Source: Ramlibacter alkalitolerans (GTDB lineage: Bacteria > Pseudomonadota > Gammaproteobacteria > Burkholderiales > Burkholderiaceae_C). Taken from it: a DNA stretch of 64,000 bases. The notes under the pieces are model-generated. The model made no database searches. It saw nothing but the letters and a program-made list of their open reading frames with translations, and was not told the origin of the DNA. Made by a program: the position numbers and the translations under genes. Shown here one piece after another: positions 63,207 through 64,000 of the stretch (the stretch's first letter is position 1; each line of letters opens with the position of its first letter). The stretch is taken from NCBI RefSeq assembly GCF_016722765.1, contig NZ_JAEQND010000010.1:1-64000 (forward strand), read 5' to 3'.

Positions 63207-64000
63207 TCAGTAATTGCCCTTGGCCACGGGCTGCGGCTGCGCGCCGCCCTTGAACTTCGCCGACAGGGCGCTGGTGGACTTGACCATCAGGCTGCTGTCG
63301 GTGCCCACGGCGATGAAGGTGGCGCCCATCTCGATGTGCTTGCGCGCCAGGGCCTCGTCCAGCGTCAGGATGCCGATCGCCTTGTCCGCCTTCCGGATGC
63401 GCGCGAACAGGTCCTCGTGCATCTTCATCATCTCGGGATGCCAGGGATCGCCCACGTGGCCGAAGGCCGCCGACAGGTCCGCCGGGCCGATGAAGACGCC
63501 GTCCACGCCTTCGACGTCGGCGATCGCGTCGATGTTGCGCACGCCGGCCTGCGTCTCCACCTGCACCAGCAGGCAGGCCTCGCGATTGGCTTCCTTCGCG
63601 TAGTTGGTGTTGCGCCCCCAGCCGGAGGCGCGCGTCGCGGCCATGCCGCGGATGCCCTCGGGCGGGTAGCGCAGGCAGCGCACCAGCTCGCGCGCCTGCT
63701 CCGCGGTCTCCACCATCGGCACCAGCAGCGTCTGGATGCCGAGGTCCAGGTACTGCTTGATCGCCGCCTGGCCGACGTAGCCGTGGCCCATCGGCAGCCG
63801 CGCGACCGCCTGCACGCCCGGGTAGCCGGCGATGATCTGCGACTGGATCATCAGGTTCTGCAGGTCGTTGGGCGAGTGCTCGGAGTCGAGCAGCAGCCAG
63901 TCGAAGCCGGCGGCGGCGCAGATCTCGGTCGGCAGCGGGCCGAGCAGGCTGCACCACAGGCCGACCTGGGTGCGCTTCTCGCGCATCGCTTGCTTGAAGG
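63207..64000 (-). CDS. HpcH/HpaI-type aldolase, 5' end beyond the window
   Basis: At least 264 residues of a metal-dependent class II pyruvate aldolase: RTQVGLWCSLLGP at the start, DWLLLDSEHSPNDL with the catalytic His, the metal Glu in QVETQAGVRN, Asp in FIGPADLSAAFG. These cleave 4-hydroxy-2-oxo acids to pyruvate and an aldehyde. The frame stays open past the right edge (FKQAMREKRTQ), and family members usually begin about ten residues earlier, so the true start is outside. First known gene of the operon to 60522. Confidence 0.93.
   Translation of the reverse strand, partial: FKQAMREKRTQVGLWCSLLGPLPTEICAAAGFDWLLLDSEHSPNDLQNLMIQSQIIAGYPGVQAVARLPMGHGYVGQAAIKQYLDLGIQTLLVPMVETAEQARELVRCLRYPPEGIRGMAATRASGWGRNTNYAKEANREACLLVQVETQAGVRNIDAIADVEGVDGVFIGPADLSAAFGHVGDPWHPEMMKMHEDLFARIRKADKAIGILTLDEALARKHIEMGATFIAVGTDSSLMVKSTSALSAKFKGGAQPQPVAKGNY

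Overview
The window looks like a piece of a high-GC betaproteobacterial chromosome, most likely Comamonadaceae or a near relative (Burkholderiales). I infer this from the very GC-rich coding sequence, a methionine synthase split into two genes with an S-adenosylhomocysteine riboswitch, Bug-type tripartite tricarboxylate binding proteins, GlcE/GlcF, GTP-dependent PEP carboxykinase, a TorF-glnK-amtB operon, and dispersed palindromic repeats of the kind common in this group. I saw no rRNA, tRNA or CRISPR array. No stretch longer than about 300 bases lacks a gene.

Layout. 1-147 is the tail of an IS30-type transposase. 232-8587 is a divergent catabolic island. One arm carries a flavin reductase, a MarR regulator and an exporter. 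The other carries a NicX-like 2,5-dihydroxypyridine dioxygenase, a NicD-like hydrolase, an acyl-CoA-dehydrogenase-like flavoprotein, a secreted M14 peptidase and an orphan molybdenum hydroxylase large subunit. A perfect 14-bp palindrome lies between the arms. 8748-13231 holds dadA with a divergent ArgP-like regulator, a phosphoesterase and a Bug binding protein. 13312-16462 holds a LysR regulator divergent from a run of very small unknown genes. 16635-24182 holds a CDF metal exporter, pckG, a thioesterase with threonine ammonia-lyase, and a twin-AAA ATPase. 24279-30864 holds recQ and the split metH genes with an Lrp-type regulator and the riboswitch. 30987-34034 is an MFS transporter and a chemoreceptor.

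34150-40480 is the most unusual locus. A 1845-residue protein joins two complete alpha/beta-hydrolase triads, an M17-N/macro-like domain and a caspase-like CHAT protease with an intact His/Cys pair. It is followed 13 bases later by an unknown 259-residue partner with a central hydrophobic stretch. A BrnT/BrnA toxin-antitoxin pair converges on it. I propose this as a candidate undescribed protease-lipase effector system.

41175-64000: comM; a nitrogen-controlled operon (NtrC site, sigma-54 promoter, TorF porin, glnK, amtB); a sugar epimerase and gluconolactonase pair; glcE-glcF; a 1414-residue hybrid kinase with two complete kinase-receiver modules; an lplT-exporter-glutathione peroxidase-RDD operon; alr with a coupled glycine-rich membrane protein; a solitary RHH protein; and a four-gene operon (HpaI-type aldolase, class II aldolase, ketopantoate-reductase-like protein, exporter) that leaves the window on the right.

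Two families of dispersed palindromic repeats punctuate gene ends. Family A has four copies with the core GGATTCCCGCCTGCGCGGG or close variants. Family B has three copies of about 90 bp with GTAGGCTGGCGG ends, and in two cases provides the stop codon of the adjoining gene.
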